From Frankia torreyi (GTDB taxonomy: Bacteria > Actinomycetota > Actinomycetes > Frankiales > Frankiaceae): a DNA stretch of 40,509 bases. Within the stretch, counting starts at the first letter, position 1. Every line of letters starts with the position of its first letter. Positions 7,106 to 14,751 of the stretch are shown piece by piece. The stretch is from the NCBI RefSeq assembly GCF_000948395.1, contig NZ_JYFN01000013.1, positions 1-40,509 of the forward strand, read 5' to 3'. The notes under the pieces are model-generated. The model searched no databases, was not told where the DNA came from, and saw only the letters and a program-made list of their open reading frames with translations. The position numbers and the translations under genes are program-made.

Positions 7106-7672
7106 TCAGCCGGCAAGCACGGCGGAGATGCGCGCCCCGGTGGGTCCGTCCAGATCCGACACCGGGATCCACCGGTGGTCGGTGACCTCGTCGAGGCGCA
7201 GGTCCACCGTGCCCGGACCCGTGGACCGCAGAATCTGGAAAATGAACCGGAAATCGTAGTGAGTGTGTTCCGGCTCGCCCTTCTCCGGATTCTCGGGAAT
7301 CGCGTGGACGTCAATGTCGACCGGGAGATCCCGCAGGGGCCGGACGGCCGAGGGGAGAACGCCGGTCTCCTCGGCGAGCTCCCGCAGGGCGGTGGCCGCG
7401 AGGGTGGCGTCGGCGTCGTCGACGTGCCCGCCGGGGAAAAGCCAGCGATCGAGGCTACGGTGGCGGACCTGCAGGACGCGAAAGGTCGTGTCCACGGCGA
7501 CCGCCCCGCAGGTCACGTGGCCTGGCAGGGTGGTGCGGGCGGTGACCGGCGCCGCGGTGGTCGCCAGGTCGAGCAGCGGGATCAGCCCCTCGGCCTCCGC
7601 CGGGTACGCGACCAGATAGTCCCGAACCACGGAGATCACCCGATCATTCAATCTGTAATCCTCATTCATCAT
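7106..7672 (-). CDS. Nudix hydrolase
   Basis: A 188-residue protein with a Nudix box GGHVDDADATLAATALRE then LAEETGV (81-105). Compared with the GX5EX7REUXEEXGU consensus it has Asp in place of the first Glu and one extra residue before Arg-Glu, a variation seen in some actinobacterial members; the metal-binding EE pair is intact. It should hydrolyse a nucleoside-diphosphate-linked substrate that cannot be named. The N-terminal 50 residues form a separate helical lead-in. The start is the first of two adjacent ATGs. Just upstream are two 13-base near-repeats (TACTCATCATCGG then TACTCGTCGTCGG). Confidence 0.88.
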   Translation of the reverse strand: MMNEDYRLNDRVISVVRDYLVAYPAEAEGLIPLLDLATTAAPVTARTTLPGHVTCGAVAVDTTFRVLQVRHRSLDRWLFPGGHVDDADATLAATALRELAEETGVLPSAVRPLRDLPVDIDVHAIPENPEKGEPEHTHYDFRFIFQILRSTGPGTVDLRLDEVTDHRWIPVSDLDGPTGARISAVLAG

Positions 7673-7934
7673 CAGTACTCATCATCGGTACTCGTCGTCG
7701 GCGCGTGGGCGGGGCGGCCGGTCGGGCGGCCCGCGAATCCCACGGCCTCATGATGGCACGGGCTGCGCCATTCCCCGGCGCGGCCGCCGGGCACGCCGCG
7801 TTGACGGCCGGGCAACGGGTCGGCGATCGGTCCCGGACATCGCACCGGGTGAGGCGCTCGGGGTGAGGCGCTTGAGAACGAGCGCGTGGGGAGAGATGCC
7901 GGGCAGAGGCGTGGTCTCCGTCGTCGCGGGTCGA
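7673..7934. other. Intergenic region upstream of Nudix gene
   Basis: Both flanking genes point left, so this holds the Nudix promoter and the 3' region of the XRE-cupin gene. Apart from the short TACTC repeats next to the Nudix start I see no gene or RNA in it. Confidence 0.4.
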
Positions 7935-7974
7935 GGCCCTCAGCGGCCGGCGGGGCCGCCGGCCGCTGAGGGCC
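7935..7974 (-). terminator. Perfect 17-bp stem-loop overlapping the XRE-cupin stop codon
   Basis: Left arm 7935-7951 and right arm 7958-7974 are perfectly complementary over 17 bases with a six-base loop GGGGCC. The stop codon TGA (7942-7940) is inside the stem, so the last codons of the regulator are part of it. No T-run follows, as is common for actinomycete hairpin terminators. Confidence 0.6.
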
Positions 7975-8557
7975 GGGCCCGGACGTGCATCCGCTCGCCC
8001 TGCGGACCGAACAGGCTGAGCAGCTCGAGCGGAGCGGGGTCCGGATTGCCGAACCAGTGCGGCGTGCGGGTGTCGAACTCCGCCGCCTCGCCCGGCCCGA
8101 GGACCAGGTCGTGTTCGCCGAGCACCAGCCGCAGCCGCCCGGACAGCACGTACAGCCACTCGTAACCCTCGTGCACCCGTTGGTCGGGCGGGCACGTCGG
8201 GGTGCACGGCGGATAGATCATCTTGTAGGCCCGGGGGCCGCCCGGGCGGCGCGTCATCGGCAGGAAGACGACGCCGTCGCGGACCGTCGGCCGCGGGTGG
8301 ATCCGGGGATCTCCGGTCGCCGGGGCGTCGACCAGCTCGTCGAGGGTCACCTGGTGCGCCCGGGCGAGCGGGAGCAGCAGCTCCAGGGTCGCCCGCCGCC
8401 CGCCGGACTCCAGCCGCGACAGCGTGCTCACCGAGATCCCGGTTGCGGCGGACAACTGGGCGAGGGTCGTCTGGCGCGCGCGGCGCAGGGCCCGCAGCCG
8501 CGGACCCACCCGGTCGAGGACCTCGCGCGCCGGCGGCTGCGGGTCGGTGGCGGTCAT
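7940..8557 (-). CDS. XRE-family regulator with C-terminal cupin sensor domain
   Basis: About 205 residues. The N-terminal helix-turn-helix (roughly 18-60; TLAQLSAATGISVSTLSRLE) is followed by a cupin domain (roughly 105-190; HEGYEWLYVLSGRLRLVLGEHDLVLGPGEAAEF). This architecture (HTH_3 plus Cupin_2) is a common one-component regulator that senses a small molecule in the cupin. ATG 8557 is chosen because TTGACA lies about 32-37 bases upstream, consistent with a leaderless start; ATG 8566 and TTG 8581 are alternatives. Target genes are unknown; the adjacent M20 amidohydrolase gene is the nearest candidate. Its 3' end runs into a long perfect stem-loop. Confidence 0.87.
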   Translation of the reverse strand: MTATDPQPPAREVLDRVGPRLRALRRARQTTLAQLSAATGISVSTLSRLESGGRRATLELLLPLARAHQVTLDELVDAPATGDPRIHPRPTVRDGVVFLPMTRRPGGPRAYKMIYPPCTPTCPPDQRVHEGYEWLYVLSGRLRLVLGEHDLVLGPGEAAEFDTRTPHWFGNPDPAPLELLSLFGPQGERMHVRARPSAAGGPAGR

Positions 8558-8589
8558 GCGGCCCATTTGCCGTGCCGGCAAGCCCTGTT

Positions 8590-8626
8590 GTCAAGTCCGA
8601 TCGTTGCCGGCATATCCGATCTTGAC
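8590..8626. promoter_or_regulatory. Inverted repeat and -35 element upstream of the XRE-cupin gene
   Basis: GTCAAG (8590-8595) and CTTGAC (8621-8626) form an inverted repeat flanking two copies of TCCGATC. The left arm contains TTGACA on the minus strand (8594-8589), a perfect -35 hexamer for the regulator gene. This may be its autoregulatory operator. Confidence 0.4.
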
Positions 8627-8636
8627 GGGCCGGGCC

Positions 8637-8700
8637 GGGTCGTCGCCGGGCCGAGTCGTCGCCGGGCCGGGTCATCGCCGGGTCGGGTCATCGCCGGGTC
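8637..8700. repeat. 16-bp tandem repeat, 4 copies
   Basis: Units at 8637-8652, 8653-8668, 8669-8684 and 8685-8700 follow GGGTCRTCGCCGGGYC (the second starts GAG). The last copy overlaps the final codons and stop of the M20 amidohydrolase gene. Confidence 0.9.
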
Positions 8701-9944
8701 GGGCCGGGGCGTGGGTCCGGCTCCGGGCCGCCGGCGGCGGCGGCGAGGGCGCGGGTGGCGAGCTCGGCGTAGAGCGCGGCGCCGTCGGGCAGGACGGTCT
8801 CGTCGAAGCGGGCGCGGGGGCTGTGGTTGAACGGCGCGGTGTGCGGGTCGGCGTCCGGGGGGGTCGCGCCGATGGCGACGAAGCTGCCGGGCACCTGCGC
8901 GAGTACGCGGGAGAAGTCTTCCGAGCAGGCCAGCGGGTGCGCGAGGTCGGTGTAGCGGCGTTCGCCGAACGTCTCCGCGATGGCGCGGGCGGCGAGTGCC
9001 GTCTCGGCCGGGTGGTTCACGGTCGCCGGTCGTTCGGGGACGAACTCGACGTCCGCGGTGAGGCCGTGGCCGTCGGCGATGCCTCGCAGCAGCCGGCGAG
9101 CGGCCTGCTCGACCAGTGTGGCGGTGTCGGGGGAGAAGGTGCGCACGGTCGCCTCGAAATACGCCTCGTCGGGGATCACGGTGCGCCGGGTGCCGGCCCG
9201 CAGGACGCCGACGGTCAGCACCACCGGGTCGAACACGTCGAACCGACGGGTCACCATCGTCTGCAGGGCGAGGACCATCTCGGCGGTGGCGAGGACGGGG
9301 TCGTGGGCGCGGTGCGGCATCGAGCCGTGCCCGCCCTCGCCGCGCACGGTGACGCGCAGCATCGCCGACGCCGAGGTGATCGCGCCCGTCCGGCCGCCGA
9401 ACTGGCCGTGGGGCAGCGCCGCGGAGAACACGTGCAGCCCGTAGGCCGCCGAGACCCGTCGCCCGGAGGCGTCGAGCACTCCTTCATCGATCATCTGCTG
9501 GGCGCCCTCCCAGCCCTCCTCTCCGGGCTGGAACATGAACACGACGTCGCCGGGCAGCCGGTCACGGCGCGCGCTGAGCAGGTGTGCCGCGCCGACCAGC
9601 ATGGCGGTGTGCAGGTCGTGGCCACAGGCGTGCATCACGCCCTCGACGGTGGAGGCGTGGTCGAACCCGGCGCTCTCCTGCACCGGCAGCGCGTCCATGT
9701 CCCCGCGTAGCAGTACCGACGGCGCGCGCCCCGGAACCGTCTGGTAGCCGGTGCCGCGTAGGACGGCGGTCACCGAGCTCGCGCCGCGGCCGGTGGTGAC
9801 CTCCAGGGGGAGGCCGTCGAGGGCGGCGAGCACCTTGTCCTGCGTCCGCGGCAGATCCAGGCCGATCTCCGGCTCGCGGTGCAGGCGACGTCGCAGGTGC
9901 ACGAGGTCGTCCGACAGGGAACGCGCGTCGTCGAGCACGGACAT
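8688..9944 (-). CDS. M20-family metal-dependent amidohydrolase
   Basis: A 418-residue zinc or manganese amidohydrolase of the M20D branch (hippurate / N-acyl amino acid / IAA-amide hydrolases). Metal-site residues appear in GDMDALPV (81-88), HACGHDLHTA (106-114, Cys107 and His109), GEEGWEGA (141-148), the YGLHV segment and CSEDFS near the C-terminus. It removes an acyl group from an amino acid or related amide in the cytoplasm; substrate unknown. Homology begins at MSVLDDARSL, where ATG 9944 has GAGAGGA upstream; the longer open frame is Pro/Arg-rich and rejected. The stop lies inside a 16-bp tandem repeat. Confidence 0.92.
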   Translation of the reverse strand: MSVLDDARSLSDDLVHLRRRLHREPEIGLDLPRTQDKVLAALDGLPLEVTTGRGASSVTAVLRGTGYQTVPGRAPSVLLRGDMDALPVQESAGFDHASTVEGVMHACGHDLHTAMLVGAAHLLSARRDRLPGDVVFMFQPGEEGWEGAQQMIDEGVLDASGRRVSAAYGLHVFSAALPHGQFGGRTGAITSASAMLRVTVRGEGGHGSMPHRAHDPVLATAEMVLALQTMVTRRFDVFDPVVLTVGVLRAGTRRTVIPDEAYFEATVRTFSPDTATLVEQAARRLLRGIADGHGLTADVEFVPERPATVNHPAETALAARAIAETFGERRYTDLAHPLACSEDFSRVLAQVPGSFVAIGATPPDADPHTAPFNHSPRARFDETVLPDGAALYAELATRALAAAAGGPEPDPRPGPTRR

Positions 9945-10197
9945 GGCTGGTCCTCTCGGTGGGCGGGGAGGGAAAGGACTCGGACGCCGGCGAGGTGCGG
10001 CGGTGCCCCTGACTCCAGCCTGTACGCCAGTGTGGTGACCCGCGCCGGACAATGATCCGGCCGGGCACCATCAGCGGACCTACGGTAGCCGGGAGATCAG
10101 GCGCCTGCGGAGGCAGACCGACATGCACATCGACAGTAGCGACCACCTCGTGCGCGCCATGCCTGCATATTGCAGGCGTGGCAGCACGAATGCAGTC
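9945..10197. other. Divergent intergenic region
   Basis: It contains the ribosome site of the M20 gene (minus strand GAGAGGA) and, on the right, the palindrome preceding the toxin-antitoxin pair. No other gene is evident. Confidence 0.5.
10156..10182. promoter_or_regulatory. 27-bp palindromic operator of the toxin-antitoxin pair
   Basis: Arms 10156-10167 and 10171-10182 match in 11 of 12 positions around TAT; the inner GCCTGCA-TAT-TGCAGGC is perfect. A further TGCAG half-site lies at 10191-10195. Position 16 bases before the antitoxin start fits an autoregulatory site bound by the ribbon-helix-helix antitoxin and toxin complex. Confidence 0.7.
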
Positions 10198-10428
10198 GTG
10201 ACCGCGATCACCATTCGTGACGTGCCAGATTCGACTCTCGCGGCGTTGAAGGTCAAGGCCGCCCAGAGCGGGCGGAGCCTGCAGGCCTACCTGCTCGACC
10301 TGGTCACCCGTGAGGCACGGACGCCGACCCTGGCGGACATGATGGCCCGCCTCGACCGCGAGACGCAGTCCGACGTCGATACCTCGGACATCCTCGCCGC
10401 GATCGACGAGGGCAGAAAGCGCCGTTGA
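10198..10428 (+). CDS. Antitoxin, FitA/VapB-type ribbon-helix-helix
   Basis: A 76-residue antitoxin. The N-terminal VTAITIRDVPD strand followed by STLAALKVKAAQSGRSLQAYL is the ribbon-helix-helix DNA-binding pattern of FitA-like antitoxins; the C-terminal acidic helix (DVDTSDILAAIDEG) would neutralise the toxin. The GTG start at 10198 begins exactly at the conserved strand; an earlier ATG at 10123 would place the palindrome inside the gene and is less likely. The toxin gene starts 11 bases after its stop, so both are cotranscribed and repressed through the upstream palindrome. Confidence 0.85.
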   Translation: MTAITIRDVPDSTLAALKVKAAQSGRSLQAYLLDLVTREARTPTLADMMARLDRETQSDVDTSDILAAIDEGRKRR

Positions 10429-10439
10429 GGGGCGGCGAG

Positions 10440-10835
10440 ATGGCGGTCATCGACTGTTCGGCGTTGGTGCGAACGCTGACAGATCACGGCACGGGCGGCG
10501 TTGCCGGGCGCCGCCGGCTCACCGGTGTCGCGTCGCTTCTGGCACCCGGCCTGCTCGACTACGAGATGATTTCAGCACTGTTCGGGATGCGCCGGGGAGG
10601 CAAGCTGACCGAGCGGGAGACGGCGAAGGCAGTCGCCGACTATCGGCTTCTGCCGCTGGTGCGGCACGAAACCCTGGTTCTGTGGCGGCGCGTCCGTGAG
10701 CTGCATCACAACCTCAGCGCCCACGACGCGCAGTACGTCGCGCTCGCCGAGACACTGGGGCTTCCTCCGATCGCCAGCGACGCCCGAATCGCGCGCGGCG
10801 GTGTGGCCACCTGCACGATCGAGGTGTACGCCTGA
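10440..10835 (+). CDS. PIN-domain toxin, VapC type
   Basis: A 131-residue PIN-domain ribonuclease. The four acidic metal ligands are visible: Asp5 (MAVIDCSAL), Glu42 (LLDYEMISAL), Asp96 (SAHDAQYVALAE) and Asp114 (ASDARIA). VapC toxins cut structured RNA such as tRNA or 23S rRNA; the target here is unknown. ATG 10440 follows a purine-rich GAGGGGCGGCGAG segment; a TTG at 10425 would overlap the antitoxin. Length is typical, with no sign of decay. Confidence 0.87.
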   Translation: MAVIDCSALVRTLTDHGTGGVAGRRRLTGVASLLAPGLLDYEMISALFGMRRGGKLTERETAKAVADYRLLPLVRHETLVLWRRVRELHHNLSAHDAQYVALAETLGLPPIASDARIARGGVATCTIEVYA

Positions 10836-10937
10836 CGTCGTCAGTGGGGCGCAGCCAGCTCGCCGGTTCGCGGCGGAAAGACGAGCCGGTGGCCAGGACG
10901 CTGGCATGATGCGGCCTCGATCGGTCCGGTCATCGAG

Positions 10938-12716
10938 TCATCGCTGTGACGGCGTCTGGCCGTCAGCCTCCACTGCCTGGCGGGCCTGATCGGGCACGGT
11001 CTCGTCAGATGCGTGGGCATCAGGTGCGTTCCCGTCGGGTTCGTTCGCGTCGCGTTCGCTGGTAGCCGGTTCGTCGGAGTCGGAGTCGGAGGCGGTCTCG
11101 TCGGGTCCGTTCGGGACGCCGGCGGCGCGCAGCACCAGGGTGCCGAACAGGGCGACGGCGAGGTTGAGCGCGAACGCCGTCACCGCGATGTAGCCGGCGT
11201 GGCCGAGCCCCGGCACGGTCGCCAGCGACCCGCCGAAGTGGCGGGCGGCCGCGCTGTGCTGCGCGTACGCCTCCGCGGTGCCGTAGCACATGCCCACCAG
11301 CCAGCCGGCGAGCAGCGCTCGCCGGTGCAGTCGAGGCCGCCACAGGGCGAGGACGACCGCCGGGAACGTCTGCAGGATCCAGACCCCGCCGAGCAACTGC
11401 AGATTGATCGAGTTCTGGGTGTCCAGATCGAGGACGAACAGCAGCGCCCCGGCCTTCACCAGCAGCGACGCGACCTTCGACACGGCGGTCTGCTCGGCCG
11501 CCGTCGCGCCCGGCCGCAGGTGCCCGACGTAGATGGTGCGGGTGAACAGGTTCGCCGCCGCAATCGACATGATCGCGGCGGGAACCAGTGCGCCGATCGC
11601 GACCGCGGCGAACGCGACGCCGGTGAACCACGCCGGGAACTCCCGCTCGAACAGCAGCGGCACCGCCAGCCGCGGGTTCGTGGTGTGCACCCCGGCGGCG
11701 ATCGCCACGTAGCCGAGCAGCGCGAGGAAGGCCAGCAGCAGCGAGTACAGCGGCAGGACGGCGGTGTTGCGGCGGATGACCTCCCGGCCGCGGGTCGCCA
11801 GCACGCCGGTGATCGCGTGCGGATACAGGAACAGCGCCATCGCCGAGCCGAGCGCGAGGGTGCCGTAGGCGAGGAAGTCCTTCGGCCCGGGGATGAACAC
11901 GGCCGTCGCCGGGCGACCCGACCCGGCCGCGACGGCGTTCGCCGCGTCGAACTTCCGCTCGGCCGCGTCGAAGATCGCGCTGAAGCCGCCGAGCCGGTGC
12001 GGGAGGACGACGACGGCGACCAGTACGACGGCGTAGATGAGCAGGTCCTTGGCGAACGCGATGAGGGCCGGCGCCCGCAGCCCGGCGGTGTAGGTGCAGA
12101 CGGCGAGGATGCCGAACGCCACGATGATCGGCAGGTCTCGGACGATCGGGTTGCCGCTGTTCGTCCCGACGCCCATCACCTCCAGCACCGCCTGCATGCC
12201 GACGAGCTGCAGGGCGATGTAGGGCATGGTCGCGACGATGCCGGTGACGGCGACCGCGAGGGCCAGCGCACGCGAGCCGTACCGGCCGCGGACGAGGTCG
12301 GCCGGGGTGACGTAGCCGTGCCGGTGCGACACCGTCCACAGCCGCGGCATCAGGACGAAGACCATCGGCCAGACGATGGTGGTGTAGGCGACGGCGAACC
12401 AGCCGGACACGGCGCCCGCCGCGTACATCGCGCCGGGCACGGCGACGAACGTGTACGCGGTGAAGATGTCGCCGCCGATGAGGAACCAGGCGACGAACGA
12501 GCCGAATCCGCGCCCGCCGAGCCCCCACTCGTCGAGGCTGGCCAGCGGTCCGGGCTCGGTGCGCCGCCAGCGGACCGCGCCGAACCCGAGGATGGCCACC
12601 GCGGCGAACAGGACGGTGAACACCGCGAACTCCACCCCGTGGAAGGGGGTGTGAAGCGGCTGCGCGGCGAGCGGAGCACCGCCGGTCGGCGCCAGCCTGG
12701 CGCCGCCCCGCGTCAC
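10938..12716 (-). CDS. Sodium:solute symporter family permease
   Basis: A 592-residue SSS-family (TC 2.A.21) permease with about 13 hydrophobic segments. Recognisable stretches are FLIGGDIFTAYTFVAVPGAMYA, RYGSRALALAVAVTGIVATMPYIALQLVG, GFSAIFDAAE, LALGSAMALFLYPHAITG and GALVPAAIMSIAAANLFTR, consistent with monocarboxylate or acetate-type symporters. GTG 12716 overlaps the stop of the DUF3311 gene by four bases (GTGA) with GGGAGG upstream, so the two are translationally coupled; the longer frame reading through the DUF3311 region is rejected. The last 50 residues form an acidic, Asp/Glu/Ser-rich hydrophilic tail. The substrate cannot be fixed. Confidence 0.9.
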   Translation of the reverse strand: MTRGGARLAPTGGAPLAAQPLHTPFHGVEFAVFTVLFAAVAILGFGAVRWRRTEPGPLASLDEWGLGGRGFGSFVAWFLIGGDIFTAYTFVAVPGAMYAAGAVSGWFAVAYTTIVWPMVFVLMPRLWTVSHRHGYVTPADLVRGRYGSRALALAVAVTGIVATMPYIALQLVGMQAVLEVMGVGTNSGNPIVRDLPIIVAFGILAVCTYTAGLRAPALIAFAKDLLIYAVVLVAVVVLPHRLGGFSAIFDAAERKFDAANAVAAGSGRPATAVFIPGPKDFLAYGTLALGSAMALFLYPHAITGVLATRGREVIRRNTAVLPLYSLLLAFLALLGYVAIAAGVHTTNPRLAVPLLFEREFPAWFTGVAFAAVAIGALVPAAIMSIAAANLFTRTIYVGHLRPGATAAEQTAVSKVASLLVKAGALLFVLDLDTQNSINLQLLGGVWILQTFPAVVLALWRPRLHRRALLAGWLVGMCYGTAEAYAQHSAAARHFGGSLATVPGLGHAGYIAVTAFALNLAVALFGTLVLRAAGVPNGPDETASDSDSDEPATSERDANEPDGNAPDAHASDETVPDQARQAVEADGQTPSQR

Positions 12717-13153
12717 CGGTCCTCCCGGCCGCCGGCGGCGTCCCGTCGAGCCTGATTGGCCTGATTGGCCTGGGCGCCCGCCGCGGCGGGGGGCCGAGTG
12801 GCTCGGCCCAGCAGCCACGTGCAGCCGGCCATCCCGGTGGCGCCGAGCAGGAGCCACAGCAGCGTGTACCAGTAGAAGAACGGGAATCCCCACAGCCGCG
12901 GCCCGCGCCGCGCGTAGGTGCCGACCAGCAGCAGGGCGACGACCTGCACCGCGAGCACGGCCGCGGCGACGGTCCGTGCGACGAGCCCGCCGGCCCGGTT
13001 TGTCCCGCCCACTCCGATTGCCCCGCCCGGCGCCGGCTCGCGGTCCGCCCGGGCGGGCGGCTGCCCCGAACGACGGGCGGCCTGGGGTCGGCGGGCGGCC
13101 CGGGATCGGCGGGGGCGTCCGCCGGGATCGGCTGCGCCACGGGCATGCGTCAT
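12713..13153 (-). CDS. DUF3311 small membrane protein, partner of the symporter
   Basis: A 146-residue protein. Residues 1-57 are Arg/Pro/Gly-rich and poorly conserved; 58-80 and 90-116 are two transmembrane helices, the second starting with WGFPFFYWYTLLW, the hallmark of DUF3311. Members sit immediately upstream of SSS symporters in actinobacteria and are assumed to be accessory subunits. AGGAGTG precedes the ATG. The stop overlaps the symporter start. Confidence 0.85.
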   Translation of the reverse strand: MTHARGAADPGGRPRRSRAARRPQAARRSGQPPARADREPAPGGAIGVGGTNRAGGLVARTVAAAVLAVQVVALLLVGTYARRGPRLWGFPFFYWYTLLWLLLGATGMAGCTWLLGRATRPPAAAGAQANQANQARRDAAGGREDR

Positions 13154-13299
13154 CCGGCGTCACTCCTGAAGAGAGATTGCGCAGGGGAGTTAGATGACGA
13201 CTTTAAGTGAGATTCTTGCGGGGTGGAGGGGAGGCGGCCGTAGGGAGTGTGGCCTTCGTGGGGTACTGCACAGGGCGAACGGGGGAGAGTTCCCGTCCC
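13154..13299. other. Intergenic region between GPP34 and DUF3311 genes
   Basis: Holds the promoter of the DUF3311/symporter operon (minus strand) and is less GC-rich near 13165-13220. No gene is supported. Confidence 0.4.
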
Positions 13300-13314
13300 G
13301 ATCGGATCCCGATC
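13300..13314 (-). terminator. Short inverted repeat at the end of the GPP34 gene
   Basis: GATCGG-ATC-CCGATC forms a perfect six-base stem touching the stop codon; no T-run follows. A weak terminator candidate. Confidence 0.25.
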
Positions 13315-13975
13315 AGTTCGACGCTGTGCTGGCGACGGCCGCGGTGGTCGCGGCGGCGGCCGCCGCCTGTTGCGCCTCCTGGATGACCTTCCGGACGATC
13401 GGCGCGACCGGCGTCTGCTCGGTCGCCGCGGCGATGCGGGCCTTGGCGTGGCGGCGGTCGGCGCGCTGCGGAGCGACCACCTCCAGCAGGCGGGACGGCC
13501 CGGACAGAGCGAGCACGGTGCCCGTGCGCGGGTCCAGCGGCCCGTCGCCGACCGCGGCCGCCTGCACCCGCTTCACGACCTCGTCGCGCACCTCGCCGCG
13601 CAGCACGGGGTGGTGAGTGATCCGCACCACCAGGACCCGGTCACGCCGGCGCCCGAGCACCCCGGTGTCGACGAGCCCGTCGACGACCCGGGACCAGACT
13701 CCGCCGACCGCCCCGTCCAGGCGACGGAACTGGTCGGCCGCCCGCCGCCCGCGGACCGTGCCGAGCGCCGCGTGGACGTCGGCGAGCAGCGGGTGCGCGG
13801 GACGGGCACCGATCGGCGCGAGCCGCCGACCGTCCTCCGTGACCAGCCCCGCGAGCCCCAGCTCGGCGACGAGCGCGCCGCACAGCGCCACGCCCAGCGG
13901 CTGGCGGGAGGAGTTCACCGGAGTCCCGCGGTCCGGGTCGAGCGCGAGTAGCAGCAGGTCCTCGGCGAGCAGCAC
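13313..13975 (-). CDS. GPP34 (GOLPH3/Vps74-like) family protein
   Basis: A 220-residue member of the GPP34 family, common in actinomycetes as a relative of eukaryotic GOLPH3. Family signs are the N-terminal LLAEDLLLLALDPDRG, ALVAELGLAGLV, the middle VVDGLVDTGVLGRR segment and VVKRVQAAAVGDGPLDPRTGTVLAL. The eukaryotic homologues bind PI4P at the Golgi; the bacterial role is unknown. It ends in an Ala-rich tail. GTG 13975 has GGAGGGGG upstream. It lies 170 bases downstream of the response regulator on the same strand, probably as a separate unit. Confidence 0.87.
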   Translation of the reverse strand: MLLAEDLLLLALDPDRGTPVNSSRQPLGVALCGALVAELGLAGLVTEDGRRLAPIGARPAHPLLADVHAALGTVRGRRAADQFRRLDGAVGGVWSRVVDGLVDTGVLGRRRDRVLVVRITHHPVLRGEVRDEVVKRVQAAAVGDGPLDPRTGTVLALSGPSRLLEVVAPQRADRRHAKARIAAATEQTPVAPIVRKVIQEAQQAAAAAATTAAVASTASN

Positions 13976-14145
13976 GGCCGTCGTCCCCCTCCAGGATCAA
14001 GCCTCTCCGGGATCGAACCCCAGATCGAACGAGGTGGGATCGAGGTCCCACTCCGCAGGCGAGGATCATGCCCTCGCTGTCGTGAGCGCAATCATCCGTC
14101 GCCCGGCCGACAACCGAACCGTTCCGGCTGCACCCGAGTCGGGCG

Positions 14146-14751
14146 TTAGAGCCAGCCGGACTCCTCGGCGGCGCGCAGGGCCTCCATCCGGTTGCGGGTG
14201 CCGGTCTTCGCGATCACGGACGACAGGTAGTTGCGCACGGTGCCCTCGGAGAGGAACAGCCGCCTGGCGATGTCGGCGACGGTCGCGCCGTCGCGGGCCG
14301 CGACGAGGACGTCCCGCTCCCGGCCGGTGAGCGGGCTCGCCCCGCCGGCGAGGGTGGCGGCGGCGAGGGTCGGGTCGACGACCCGCTCCCCGCGGGCGAC
14401 CCGTCGGATCGCGGCGGCGAGGGCCTCGGCGGGCGCGTCCTTGACGACGAAGCCGAGCGCGCCGGCCTCCATCGCCCGGCGCAGGTAGCCGGTGCGGCCG
14501 AAGGTGGTCACGATCAGGACCTGGGTCGCCGGCGCGGTGGCGCGCACCGCCGCCGCGGCGGCCAGGCCGTCGATGCCGGGCATCTCGACGTCCATCAGCA
14601 CGACGTCCGGGCGCAGCGCGCCGACCTCGGCGACCACCTCGTCGCCGCGGCCGACCTGGCCGACGACCTCGATGTCGTCCTCCAGGGAGAGCAGCGCGGC
14701 GAGCGCGCCGCGGACGAGATGCTGGTCGTCGGCCAGCAGCACCCTGATCAT
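14146..14751 (-). CDS. NarL/LuxR-family response regulator
   Basis: A 201-residue response regulator. The receiver domain (1-120) has the acidic pair Asp8-Asp9, phosphoacceptor Asp54 in VLMDVEMPGIDG and Lys104 in VVKDAP. The output domain (about 138-198) is a LuxR-type helix-turn-helix: LTGRERDVLVAARDG, TVADIARRLFLSEGTVRNYL. Its ATG overlaps the kinase stop (ATGA), so it is translationally coupled to the kinase and is its cognate partner. Likely targets are the adjacent ABC exporter or its own operon. Confidence 0.93.
   Translation of the reverse strand: MIRVLLADDQHLVRGALAALLSLEDDIEVVGQVGRGDEVVAEVGALRPDVVLMDVEMPGIDGLAAAAAVRATAPATQVLIVTTFGRTGYLRRAMEAGALGFVVKDAPAEALAAAIRRVARGERVVDPTLAAATLAGGASPLTGRERDVLVAARDGATVADIARRLFLSEGTVRNYLSSVIAKTGTRNRMEALRAAEESGWL

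Noticed and set aside
8637-8700. CRISPR or origin-like iterons in the 16-bp repeats
   Set aside because: Contiguous GC-rich units overlapping a gene end, no spacers, no replication genes.
11013-12755. Long plus-strand open frame opposite the symporter
   Set aside because: Its translation is Arg/Gly/Asp/Gln-rich without hydrophobic or family patterns, a common antisense artefact of GC-rich codon bias. The same applies to long antisense frames opposite ssuD, helR, the CoA transferase, the importer genes and the glycosyltransferase.
10938-13163. 741-codon open frame extending the symporter upstream
   Set aside because: It crosses the DUF3311 gene in another frame; the symporter start with ribosome site at 12716 and GTGA overlap explains the region better.
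13194-13616. Plus-strand open frame starting at ATG 13194
   Set aside because: It runs antisense through GPP34, whose family match is clear, and shows no recognisable domain.
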